Positions 8,379-17,839 of a DNA stretch of 40,792 nucleotides are shown here, in pieces. Position numbers and translations under genes: made by a program. The DNA is taken from contig MNVX01000033.1 of NCBI GenBank assembly GCA_001872185.1, forward strand, positions 1 through 40,792, read 5' to 3'. Positions within the stretch are counted from its first letter, which is position 1. Each line of letters begins with the position of its first letter. This DNA is from Candidatus Pacearchaeota archaeon CG1_02_32_21 (GTDB taxonomy: Archaea; Nanobdellota; Nanobdellia; Pacearchaeales; GW2011-AR1). Below the pieces are notes generated by a model that ran no database searches, had not been told where the DNA came from, and saw only the letters and a list, made by a program, of their open reading frames with translations.

Positions 8379-10700
8379 ATGCCCCCTAAAAAGAAAACAT
8401 TCGAAGACCCCGTAAAACATTATGGAGAACAATCAATAAAACAGGACTTTGTTCCAGTAGGTGAATCTGATTTAGCCGGAGCTGTTGATGTTCCTGTCAA
8501 GTCGAGAGAAAATATAGAGACCATAGAAAGAAAAGGGGGTGAAAAAATAATACTGAAAAAGGTAAAAGGTAAAAGGAAATCAAAGAAAATAATAAAAACA
8601 AAAGAAAAAAACGGAAAGTCGTGGACTGATAAATTTAAGGGTGAAAATAAAAAATTAAAAGAGAAAGGTTACATTCTTGTTATAACTGAAAAACCACAGG
8701 CTGCTGAAAAAATAGCAGATGCATTGGCTGAAGGAAAAGTGATTAAAAGTTCTTTGGGTAATGTCCCATACTACACTTTCCAAAGGAGAGGAAAAGATAT
8801 ACAGGTTGTTTGTGCAGTAGGGCATCTTTTTACAATTGCGCAGGTTAATGCAAGAAACAAATGGCCTACATTTGACATTCAATGGGCTCCAAATTATCTT
8901 GTTAGAAAAAATGATTTTACAAAAAGATATTATGATGTAATAGCTAAACTGCATAAAAATGCTTCTGAAATTATTGTAGCTACAGACTATGATATAGAAG
9001 GAGAGGTAATTGGCATGAATATCATTCGGTATATTTGCGGGCAAAAAGATGCTGAAAGAATGAAATTCTCAACTTTGACCTCTAAGGAGATACAAGAGGC
9101 TTATGAAAAAAGAAGCAAAACATTGGACTGGGGTCAGGGAATTGCTGGCGAAACAAGGCATTATTTAGACTGGCTTTATGGGATAAACCTTTCAAGAGCT
9201 TTAATGGATGCAATAAAAACGACAGGAAAATTTAGATTAATGTCCATAGGAAGAGTACAGGGGCCTGCGTTGCATATTATAGTTGAAAAAGAAAAAGAGA
9301 TACAAAAGTTTAAACCTGAAAAATACTGGCAGGTATTTTTGGATATCAATGATGGCAAAAACAGTGTAAATGTAAAATACCAAAAAGACATAACAAATGA
9401 AAAAGAATTAGTTAAATTCAATGGCCTTGAAGGAAAAAGCGGGGTTGTTAAAACAGAAAAAAGCCGACAAGAAATGCCTCCAAATGCACCTTTTGATCTA
9501 ACAAATTTACAAACTGAATCGTACAGGCTTTATAAAATAACTCCGAACAAAACTCTTGAAATTGCACAAAGATTATACCTTGGAGGAGTAATCTCTTACC
9601 CGAGAACAAGCAGCCAGAAAATACCGAAGGAAATAGATTATGAAAGCATATTGAATAGATTAAAAAAAAGATTTAATTTTATTGAAATGGCAAAAAGAAA
9701 AATTCCTGTTGAGGGGAAAAAAACTGATCCCGCACATCCCTCAATATACCCTACTGGAGAGTTTCATGAACTGGAGGAGGATGATAAAAAGATATATGAA
9801 CTTATTGTGAGGAGGTTTGTAAACTGTTTTTGTGAAAATGCTGTAATTGACAATAAGAAAATAACATTCACTTATGATGGGATGAATTTTTTTGCAAGAG
9901 GTCTTGGTATAGCTAAAAAGGGATGGATGGAAGTATATCCTATTCTTATAAAAGAAAGCGAAATACCTGATATGGATGGGGAGGCTACAATTAAAAAAGA
10001 AATAATTGAAGAAAAGATGACTCAGCCTCCAAGAAGATATAGCCCCGCATCCATAATATCTGAACTTGAGAAAAAAAATCTTGGGACAAAAGCTACTAGG
10101 GCCAATATACTAGAAACTCTGTATCAAAGAGGATACATAAAAGAAAAAAGCATTACAGCGACAAGTTTAGGAATTTCCCTCATAAACACTTTAGAAAATA
10201 ATTCTCCAGTAATAATCAATGAGAAACTAACTAGAGATATTGAAATAAATCTTGAAAGCATAAGGAACTCTAAAAATCCTACAAAAAGCAAAGAAAAAAT
10301 ACTTGAAGAGGCAAAAAAAGTTATTCTTTCAATAGGAAAAGATTTTGAAAAGAATAAAAGTAAAATAGGCCAGGACCTTGTAAAGGCAACTGAAAGCTTA
10401 TGGGAAGAGGAAAGAAAAGACAATGAAGTGATGTCATGCCCCGAATGTAATAAGGGCACCCTAAGTTTAAAATATTCTAAAGAGTACAAAAGATATTTTT
10501 TAGGCTGCAGCAGCTATCCTGAATGCAAAAAAACCTATTCTTTGCCTCCGAATTCATTGATAAAGAAATCTGATAAAAAGTGCGAGTATTGTAATTTCCC
10601 AATGTTAATATCAATAAGAAAGGGTAAAAGACCTTGGACATTCTGCTTTAATCCAGAGTGTGAATCAAGGAAAAACAGAGAGAGTGAAGAAAAAGAATAG
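8379..10700 (+). CDS. topA: DNA topoisomerase IA
   Basis: VITEKPQAAEKIA TOPRIM, ATDYDIEGEVIG, SIGRVQGPALHIIVEKE, GVISYPRTSS active-site Tyr, C-terminal Zn fingers. Start at 8379 (MPPKKK) preferred over 8328. Confidence 0.95.
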   Translation: MPPKKKTFEDPVKHYGEQSIKQDFVPVGESDLAGAVDVPVKSRENIETIERKGGEKIILKKVKGKRKSKKIIKTKEKNGKSWTDKFKGENKKLKEKGYILVITEKPQAAEKIADALAEGKVIKSSLGNVPYYTFQRRGKDIQVVCAVGHLFTIAQVNARNKWPTFDIQWAPNYLVRKNDFTKRYYDVIAKLHKNASEIIVATDYDIEGEVIGMNIIRYICGQKDAERMKFSTLTSKEIQEAYEKRSKTLDWGQGIAGETRHYLDWLYGINLSRALMDAIKTTGKFRLMSIGRVQGPALHIIVEKEKEIQKFKPEKYWQVFLDINDGKNSVNVKYQKDITNEKELVKFNGLEGKSGVVKTEKSRQEMPPNAPFDLTNLQTESYRLYKITPNKTLEIAQRLYLGGVISYPRTSSQKIPKEIDYESILNRLKKRFNFIEMAKRKIPVEGKKTDPAHPSIYPTGEFHELEEDDKKIYELIVRRFVNCFCENAVIDNKKITFTYDGMNFFARGLGIAKKGWMEVYPILIKESEIPDMDGEATIKKEIIEEKMTQPPRRYSPASIISELEKKNLGTKATRANILETLYQRGYIKEKSITATSLGISLINTLENNSPVIINEKLTRDIEINLESIRNSKNPTKSKEKILEEAKKVILSIGKDFEKNKSKIGQDLVKATESLWEEERKDNEVMSCPECNKGTLSLKYSKEYKRYFLGCSSYPECKKTYSLPPNSLIKKSDKKCEYCNFPMLISIRKGKRPWTFCFNPECESRKNRESEEKE

Positions 10701-10702
10701 AG

Positions 10703-12847
10703 TTATTTCCCTAGCGGTCTTTGAAGGTGAGCTGGTAGTTTTAAATAAGAAAATCGCGGAGGATTTGATTGGGCTGGTTGAGCAGCTGGCGGATGTCTAG
10801 GACCAAGTGGTGGAGCCTTTGGAGGAGCTGGACTTTGAGATGAGCCAAACTTTTGGTTGTGGGTTTTATCTCTCTTTTTCATTAAGTAATAAATCACTAT
10901 TATCACTCCTAAAATTATAAGTACAATCAACACCAGCAATAAATAGAATAATCCTTTAGATCCTTGTTCAGAAGTGTCAGTTGCACTGTCTAATCTTCTA
11001 GCTAAATTATTTCTAGATGTAATACTTTGATAGCCACACTGGCCTGGAATTTGCTGGGCATTTAACCATCGACCGTTTGTACAGTAATTGTAGTATGTTC
11101 CGTCACAAACTGACTCCCCATCAATACATTCTGAACTGACATTGATGTTTCCAGTCGATTGGTTAGTTGATAGAGGAACACATTCTCCATCTGAACATAT
11201 TTTACTTGAACCGCATGACTGCTTCACAAAGTCTGGATAATCATCGCTTGAGCAGAAATATTCTACAACATAATTCCTCTCACACTCATCTGTAAATGAT
11301 AATTCCTCATTGTCTAAAGTATAATCGACATCTCCCTGATGTGTATAATTTTTTCCATTATCGCTATCATCACATGATTCATCTGGATAGCCTTGGCTAG
11401 ATGCACAAGCTTCATTTGAGCACCCGGCAGGGCAGCTGTAAGTTAAGTTATAAGCATCTCCTGATGAATCGCAAAACCATTCTAAAACATCTGTTGAGTT
11501 AGCACAGGAGTCTTGATAGTAAACAACACCTCCCAAACTAGAGCTTAAAATCGACACATTTCCCTTATCATATAACCCAAAGGCCCTTGCTCCGAATCCG
11601 TCTGTATCTGAATCAGAATCTATGCAAGAAACTGATTGGGTTTGGGTTAAGCATGTAACAGAACTTGAGTCACATCCATAAGAACATGTTTTGTTCAATG
11701 TTCTTGTAACATTAGATGAATCGCAACTTCCACTTACGCATGCAGGAGTGATAGTCTGATTGTATATGCTACCACTATAACAAACTAAAGAGTTATTTTT
11801 AGCTCCACAATCTTCATTAACTGTTGCAGAAGTACATGCAACATCAATTTCGCATTTTCCATCTTTACAGGATTGCCCTAAAAAACATGTATAAATCTCA
11901 ACATCAACATTACTTGTAGAATTGCAGAAAAACTCACGAAGTTTATTATCTAAGCAGTAATCAATTGATGAATTTTGAGTTATTCCTTCAAAAGTTTCTG
12001 TTGCAGTTCCTTTAGCTGTGTAATTTTTCCCAAGATCAGAATCTGTACATCTAAGGTCATTTTGCACTTGGGAAGGATTGTAATTATAAAGCTCTGTAAC
12101 CTGCTGTGCTGTTAATGCCTGATTATAAATTCTGACTTCATCTATAGTTCCCTTAAAATAGTAAGTTTGATCAAGGACCAGAGTTCTTCCAATACTTATA
12201 GATGCTGAAGTTCCCAAAGGTGCTCCAGATTCTTCAGAGGTTAATGTTTGCAAAGCCCCATCTAAATAAAAATGAACATTTGTAGCATCAGATGTAAACA
12301 CAAGATGATGCCATTGGCCATCCCTTAAATCTCCTGTTTGAGCATATCGACCTTTTTGATCCCCGTAATGAATTACTGCTTTTCCCTGTTGCCCGTCTCC
12401 TGCAATCATTAAAGCTCTTCTTTTTCCTCCATCTTTAGTAAACTCAGCAACAGCTCCTCTTCTATCACTCTTTTCTGTATCAACTTTTACCCAGGCAGCA
12501 AAACTGAATTTATCTGTATTAACCCCTCCAGCAGTAGAATACAAAACTAATTCATCTTGAACTCCATCAAATAAAACAGCTTTATCAAACTTGCCTTCAT
12601 TAACTAATATTGGACATGACGGATTAATGCAATTTAAATTATTGCCTCCTTTAGCATCATTAAACAGGGTGGAAAAATTAAACGGATAATAACTAACTAA
12701 AATGTTATCAAAATCGCTTACTGTATTTGCGGTAATACTAATATTTTCAGGCTGAGAATAAAACATGGCTATTAGAAAAATAGAGGCTGATACTAGAATA
12801 AGAAATAGTAATTTAACATAAAGTATATTTTTCACCTCTTTATTCAT
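10703..12847 (-). CDS. LamG/concanavalin-like surface protein, Cys-rich, C-terminal TM anchor
   Basis: N-terminal hydrophobic segment; KFSFAAWVKVDTEKSDRRGAV...HHLVFTSDATNVHFYLDGALQ...GTIDEVRIYNQALTAQQV is a LamG signature; C-terminal TM and Pro-rich tail. Confidence 0.88.
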   Translation of the reverse strand: MNKEVKNILYVKLLFLILVSASIFLIAMFYSQPENISITANTVSDFDNILVSYYPFNFSTLFNDAKGGNNLNCINPSCPILVNEGKFDKAVLFDGVQDELVLYSTAGGVNTDKFSFAAWVKVDTEKSDRRGAVAEFTKDGGKRRALMIAGDGQQGKAVIHYGDQKGRYAQTGDLRDGQWHHLVFTSDATNVHFYLDGALQTLTSEESGAPLGTSASISIGRTLVLDQTYYFKGTIDEVRIYNQALTAQQVTELYNYNPSQVQNDLRCTDSDLGKNYTAKGTATETFEGITQNSSIDYCLDNKLREFFCNSTSNVDVEIYTCFLGQSCKDGKCEIDVACTSATVNEDCGAKNNSLVCYSGSIYNQTITPACVSGSCDSSNVTRTLNKTCSYGCDSSSVTCLTQTQSVSCIDSDSDTDGFGARAFGLYDKGNVSILSSSLGGVVYYQDSCANSTDVLEWFCDSSGDAYNLTYSCPAGCSNEACASSQGYPDESCDDSDNGKNYTHQGDVDYTLDNEELSFTDECERNYVVEYFCSSDDYPDFVKQSCGSSKICSDGECVPLSTNQSTGNINVSSECIDGESVCDGTYYNYCTNGRWLNAQQIPGQCGYQSITSRNNLARRLDSATDTSEQGSKGLFYLLLVLIVLIILGVIIVIYYLMKKRDKTHNQKFGSSQSPAPPKAPPLGPRHPPAAQPAQSNPPRFSYLKLPAHLQRPLGK

Positions 12848-12891
12848 CTACAAATTAAACAAATTTATCTTATAAAGTTTTGTATATGGAA

Positions 12892-13608
12892 TCAGAATAA
12901 TCCTCTTTTTCTTACTCCTTTATTATCGATGCTAAACTCTAACTCTTTTTCAGGCAGGCTCCTGTGTTTCCTCAATATTGCTTTTCTTCTAGAGTTAGAA
13001 TTCTGCAGCTCTATTAGGCATTTGCTCCAATATCTTAGTATATCTCCTCCAACCATATTAGCATCCCTTTGTTTTCCACTCTGAAATTCTTCGTCACTTA
13101 AGAAAGAATAGTATACCTGGTTTGTAATTATAATAGGTATTTGCTTGTTTCTTGCAATCTCTGATAAAGTCCTAAGCTGTCTTGACAATTCGCTGTTTAA
13201 TTCTTTTATATTGTTATCTTTTTTTTCAGACAGTTCTAAACGATAAAGCATTGTCATACTGTCCACAACTATCAGACTCACATTAGTGTTAGACTTTATT
13301 GTTTTTAAAAGAGTATCGAATGATTTTTTTTGTTCTTCAAAATTTGTTGGTTTTAATATAAGCAGATTACTCAAGGAATCTTCTTCTCCAGATATTTGCT
13401 TAAATCTATCTACTGAAAACCCTCCTTCAGTATCAATAAATATTACTTTGTTTCCTTTTTTAGCCTGTGAAACTGATGCCAATACGCATAAATTTGTTTT
13501 CCCGCTCCCCGCTGGGCCATATATTGTTGTGATTATATCTTTTTCATAGCCTCCGAAAAGCCATTTATTCAAATCGTATGAACCTGCAGAAATTTTCTCT
13601 TCTTTCAT
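12892..13608 (-). CDS. radB: RadB recombinase paralogue
   Basis: TTIYGPAGSGKTNLC Walker A, SLIVVDSMTMLY Walker B, RecA-core size (238 aa). Confidence 0.92.
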   Translation of the reverse strand: MKEEKISAGSYDLNKWLFGGYEKDIITTIYGPAGSGKTNLCVLASVSQAKKGNKVIFIDTEGGFSVDRFKQISGEEDSLSNLLILKPTNFEEQKKSFDTLLKTIKSNTNVSLIVVDSMTMLYRLELSEKKDNNIKELNSELSRQLRTLSEIARNKQIPIIITNQVYYSFLSDEEFQSGKQRDANMVGGDILRYWSKCLIELQNSNSRRKAILRKHRSLPEKELEFSIDNKGVRKRGLF

Positions 13609-13693
13609 TAATATTATTGAATTAAGATGTTAATAAGATTTTATATGATGATTTGTATTTGATAAAATTTATAAAACAACGATTGTTATGTAG

Positions 13694-14431
13694 GTGATGA
13701 GAAAGGATAGTTTTTTAGAAAATCTTAAAACTATTTACTTTTCTCCGTCAAATTTTTTTGATAAAAACCGCGATGCTAAACTGAATAAAGCTTTAGTCCA
13801 GTTAATACTTTTTTATGTAGTGTATGTAATAACTGAATCATTTCTTAATTTAGTGATATTTTTCAAAGATAATGGGAAAGTACAACCTATTGAAGTAGTT
13901 TCATGGGCATTTCTGACCTTACAAAATATAATTGGCAGGAGCATATTGATGTTAGTATTTTTATTTTCAATTTCTGGTCTGATATACCTGTTTTTGAGAA
14001 TTGCTAAAATAAACAAAGAATATGGCAAAAATTTAAGATCTGCTTCATATGCATTCATGTTATGGACCATTTACGGGTTTATTATAACACTAGCTTCTTT
14101 TGTAGTACAGCTGACAATACCTATAGACCAGTCATATATTCAGGGCTTAGCGTCAACTTCAGACTTGACGAACATTTTGCAGTTGTACAAGATTTATTTT
14201 AGCAATCCCGGGGCAATAATTCTGCTAATTATTGGAATATCTCAGATTGTCCATTTTTTTACATTTTTAGTAAAAAGTACAAGTTATTTCAATAAAATCA
14301 AAACTGGAAAAGCTATTCTTATTTCAGTTTCTTCAGCAGCAATAGTTTTTATTTTACTCTTGTTAATATGGGCAGGATATATTTATGCTGTTAATTACCT
14401 TACAGACCCGTTTAGTGCTAGATTTTCGTAA
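13694..14431 (+). CDS. YIP1-family-like polytopic membrane protein
   Basis: 245 aa with about 5 hydrophobic segments; N-terminal FLENLKTIYFSPSNFFD typical of Yip1-domain proteins. Confidence 0.65.
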   Translation: MMRKDSFLENLKTIYFSPSNFFDKNRDAKLNKALVQLILFYVVYVITESFLNLVIFFKDNGKVQPIEVVSWAFLTLQNIIGRSILMLVFLFSISGLIYLFLRIAKINKEYGKNLRSASYAFMLWTIYGFIITLASFVVQLTIPIDQSYIQGLASTSDLTNILQLYKIYFSNPGAIILLIIGISQIVHFFTFLVKSTSYFNKIKTGKAILISVSSAAIVFILLLLIWAGYIYAVNYLTDPFSARFS

Positions 14432-14510
14432 ATTTCTGCAAAAAGGAGTATAGAATAATTAATAAATGGTCCAGTCTTTTTATCATGAAGCAATAGAAGG
14501 TTGTTTAATT

Positions 14511-14786
14511 ATGAAAAAAGCTATAAAAATGGTTATAAACGGAACTGTGCAAGAGATGTTTTTCAGAAATTTTGTAAAAGAAGAGGCGGATAAACTTGAT
14601 GTTAAAGGATTTATTAGGAATCTGGATAATGGAGGTATTGAGGTTTTCGCAGAGGGAGAAATTGAAAACGTAGATAACTTGTGCGAGATATGTAAAACTG
14701 GTCCAAAACATGCTAAAATAAACAAAATAAGCATTAGTGAATCTTCTTTCCAAGATTTTAAGGAATTCAAAGTTTTGCATATATAG
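14511..14786 (+). CDS. Acylphosphatase
   Basis: INGTVQEMFFRNFVKEEAD...VKGFIRNLDNGGIEVFAEG; catalytic Arg and Asn positions kept. Internal ATG at 14511 gives the canonical N-terminus. Confidence 0.88.
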   Translation: MKKAIKMVINGTVQEMFFRNFVKEEADKLDVKGFIRNLDNGGIEVFAEGEIENVDNLCEICKTGPKHAKINKISISESSFQDFKEFKVLHI

Positions 14787-14830
14787 TAAATAATATAAAA
14801 TATTAAATACTGCTTAAACATTAAAAAAAT

Positions 14831-15151
14831 ATGACAAGTGTTAATATTGGAAGACGTATAAAATATGAGGATTTAGAACGAGCGCTTATTAAAGCTGCTG
14901 AACAAACTGGTTTAAATATAAGATCCAAAGAGAATTTTAGGAAAGAATATCAACTTGGTTCAGTCCAAGAACTTAGTGTGTATTCTGGAACAACTTTTTA
15001 TTTAAGTGGAGGAATTTTACCAGCTATGGAAATAAGTACTGATAAAAGATGGCCAACAGATTCTTTCTCTTTGCATAGTGGACTTGGTTTTGGATTTGCA
15101 TCTAAAAGAAAAGTCAGAAAGTACCTTGATGCAGTTTCTAGGCATTTATAA
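14831..15151 (+). CDS. Hypothetical protein
   Basis: 106-aa ORF in intergenic space, plausible composition. Confidence 0.5.
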   Translation: MTSVNIGRRIKYEDLERALIKAAEQTGLNIRSKENFRKEYQLGSVQELSVYSGTTFYLSGGILPAMEISTDKRWPTDSFSLHSGLGFGFASKRKVRKYLDAVSRHL

Positions 15152-15215
15152 TTTAACTTTCTTTTTTATCCTCTTTCTAATAAGGTATGTGACATTGTTT
15201 TCATATACTAATAAA

Positions 15216-15244
15216 GCCGAGCGGAACGAAGTGGAGCGAGGCGA
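15216..15244 (+). repeat. GC-rich pentamer-periodic element upstream of lysS
   Basis: gcc GAGCG GAACG AAGTG GAGCG AGGCG a; purine-rich, 5-nt periodicity, in otherwise AT-rich intergenic DNA. Confidence 0.5.
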
Positions 15245-15276
15245 ATATATTTAAACATAATTTAGTTCTAATTAAT

Positions 15277-16776
15277 ATGGGTAGAGAAGATCAAATAATT
15301 GAGTCAAGGATTAAAAAAGTTGGGGAGTTAAGGAAGCTTGGAATTAATCCGTATCCAAATAAATATGATTTTAAAAATTATGCTTCGCAACTTCAAGAGA
15401 AATACAAGAAACTTAAAAAAGAATCTAAAACTAAAGACAAAGTAAGTGTTGCTGGTAGAATAATTATAAAAAGAGACCTTGGAAAAATATCATTTGCCAC
15501 TCTTCAGGATTCTTCTGGTAGAATACAGATAGTTTCCCAACAAGGCGAAACTGGAAAAAGGGAATTTGAATTTTTCAAAAGATATATTGAGTCTGGAGAT
15601 TTTGCAGGAGTTGAAGGTTTGATAATCAGAACTAAAACAGGAGAATTATCTGTTTTAATTAAAAAAGTTGAAATTTTAAGCAAGTCAATTTTACCTTTGC
15701 CTGAGAAGTTTCATGGTTTACAGGATGACGAAGAAAAACTCAGAAAAAGATATTTGGATATAGTTATGAATCCTGAAATTAAAGATTTATTTATTAAAAA
15801 GTCTAAATTTTGGTCAACTATAAGAAGTTTTCTTTTAGAGAGGGGATTTTTAGAAGTTGAAACTCCAGTACTTGAGACAAGCGCAGGGGGGGCTGCAGCT
15901 ACTCCGTTTAAAACACACCATAATGCATTAAATATTGACGCATATCTGAGGATTTCAATGGGAGAATTATGGCAAAAAAAGCTGATGGTTGCAGGCTATG
16001 GTAAAACATTTGAGATTGGAAGGCAGTTTAGAAATGAGGGGATGGACATGGAACATTTGCAGGATTATACTCAAATGGAATTTTACTGGAGCTATGCAAG
16101 CTACAAGGAAGGAATGAAGTTAGTTGAAGAAATGTACAAAAAAGTTGCCAAGGAAGTTTTAGGGACATTAAAATTTGAAACACATGGTTACAAGGTTGAT
16201 CTTGGAAAGAAATGGGAATTTTATGAGTATGATAAATTAATCAAAAAACATACTGGAGTTGATATCTGGAAAGCTAATGATAAAGAAATTAAAAAAAGAT
16301 TAGATGAACTAAAAGTGGAATATGACCTAAAAATGGGTAAATGGAGGTTAGTTGACAGCTTATGGAAATATTGCAGGAAAAAATTAAGTGGACCTGGATT
16401 TTTAGTTGGACAGCCGGTAGAAGTTACTCCTTTAGCTAAAAGAGATTCAAATGACAATAGAAAAGTAGAACAATTCCAGGTAATTATTGCAGGAACTGAA
16501 CTTGGAAATGGCTATTCTGAACTAAATGATCCAATTGACCAGGATGAAAGATTTAAAGAGCAAATGAAAATGAAGGCCAAAGGCGACTTAGAGGCACAAG
16601 AACATGATAAGGGTTTTGTAGAAGCGCTGAAGTATGGAATGCCTCCAACTTGCGGTTTCGGGGTTAGTGAAAGACTTTTTTCATATCTTGTTGATAGGCC
16701 TATTCGCGAGTGTGTTATTTTTCCATTGCTTAAGCCTGAAGAAAGTGAGGAAAAGAAAAGAGAAAATGAAAATTAA
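15277..16776 (+). CDS. lysS: Lysyl-tRNA synthetase, class II
   Basis: OB-fold, motif 2 (FEIGRQFRNEGMDMEHLQDYTQMEFY), motif 3 (YGMPPTCGFGVSERLFSYLVD). Confidence 0.97.
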   Translation: MGREDQIIESRIKKVGELRKLGINPYPNKYDFKNYASQLQEKYKKLKKESKTKDKVSVAGRIIIKRDLGKISFATLQDSSGRIQIVSQQGETGKREFEFFKRYIESGDFAGVEGLIIRTKTGELSVLIKKVEILSKSILPLPEKFHGLQDDEEKLRKRYLDIVMNPEIKDLFIKKSKFWSTIRSFLLERGFLEVETPVLETSAGGAAATPFKTHHNALNIDAYLRISMGELWQKKLMVAGYGKTFEIGRQFRNEGMDMEHLQDYTQMEFYWSYASYKEGMKLVEEMYKKVAKEVLGTLKFETHGYKVDLGKKWEFYEYDKLIKKHTGVDIWKANDKEIKKRLDELKVEYDLKMGKWRLVDSLWKYCRKKLSGPGFLVGQPVEVTPLAKRDSNDNRKVEQFQVIIAGTELGNGYSELNDPIDQDERFKEQMKMKAKGDLEAQEHDKGFVEALKYGMPPTCGFGVSERLFSYLVDRPIRECVIFPLLKPEESEEKKRENEN

Positions 16777-17839
16777 TTTTTAATCTTCATATTTAAATTA
16801 TTTCTTAGTTTATTGGTATTTGCCCATTTTGCATATGCCTACCATCCCTGAAAACTCTCTTCAATTTTTTCTTTGCTGATTAATCCTTGAATAAACATTT
16901 CAATTTTTCTCTCCATATTTCTTATGTTTCTCTTTCTTAGTAACTTAAAATAATAAAAATTTATAAAACCTACAAAATCAATTCCGTTTGAAAGTGAAAT
17001 AATTTTTGATTTGTCTGGATGTAGATGAAGTCTTAATTCTTTTGTTAAAAAATCATTTATCTGTTCTTTCCAAACTTCTAATTGATTTTTATTTTTATGC
17101 AAAATAATAAAGTCATCTACATGTCTAATATAATATTTGGCTTTTAATACATGTTTTACAAAATAATCAAGCTAATTAAGATAAATATTAGCAAAAAATT
17201 GTGAAATTAGATTACCTAAGGACATTCCTCTCTTTAAATGTAAAAGTTCGTCCGCGTCTCTCTCTCTCTCTCTTGAGTCGCGTTATTGCCAAGTATTTTC
17301 TCTATTAAACTTATTAAGTTATCCTCTTTAATTTTCCTTCTTAATATTTTTATTAAAATATCACGGTCAACTTCTTGGAAATAATGTTTTATATCTGCTT
17401 TAAGGCAAAAAGATTCTGATTTAAGATTATTTGTTGCTTTCATTTGGTATTTTTCAAATCTTTTTAATGCAAACAAATTACCTTTATTTTTTCTATTTGC
17501 GCAAGAATCATAAATAAAGGTTTTATCAAAAATAGGCTCTAAAATATTAACGATGGCATGATGCATAATTCTATCCCTAAATGCAGATTTTGAAATTGTC
17601 CTAGTTTTCGGGTCTCGCAAAATAAATATTTTTAATTTATTAGGAAAGTAAGTCTTATTCTTTAACTCCTCATGCAATAAAAGTAAATTTCCAATAACGT
17701 CTTTCTCAAACTCTCTAACATAAATTTTTTTAGTTTTTCCTTTTCTTGCTTTCCTCCAAGCTAAAAGCAAGTTGCTTAAGTTATAAATTTCAGAGTAATA
17801 GTTATTATTTTTCATGTTAAAATAATTCCTAACCCTCAT
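16773..17839 (-). pseudogene. DGR-type reverse transcriptase, disrupted (one frameshift at (GA)8, two in-frame TAG codons)
   Basis: Conceptual repair gives ...AWRKARKGKTKKIYVREFE...FILRDPKTRTISKSAFRDRIMHHAIVNILEPIFDKTFIYDSCANRKNKG...LKADIKHYFQEVDRDIL...RGMSLGNLISQFFANIYLN[TAG]LDYFVKHVLKAKYYIRHVDDFIILH...DFVGFINFYY...ESFQGW[TAG]AYAKWANTNKLRNNLNMKIKN*. GNxxSQ, xVDD and YAKxANTxKLR-like motifs are DGR-RT characteristic. Confidence 0.88.
17257..17272. repeat. (TC)8 / (GA)8 dinucleotide microsatellite inside the RT reading frame
   Basis: gTCTCTCTCTCTCTCTCtt; the RT reading frame changes at this tract. Confidence 0.95.

Noticed and set aside
8655-9044. Minus-strand ORFs within topA (8655-9044, 9176-9421, 10124-10489)
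   Set aside because: Shadow ORFs opposite topoisomerase IA.
14483-14821. Antisense ORFs opposite the acylphosphatase
   Set aside because: Acylphosphatase has clear family motifs; the antisense ORFs do not.
16839-17839. Genome-wide TAG reassignment (e.g. pyrrolysine) to explain the RT ambers
   Set aside because: TAG terminates at least five other genes in this window, and in-frame sequence beyond those stops is short and non-conserved; the only tRNA here is Lys(CTT).
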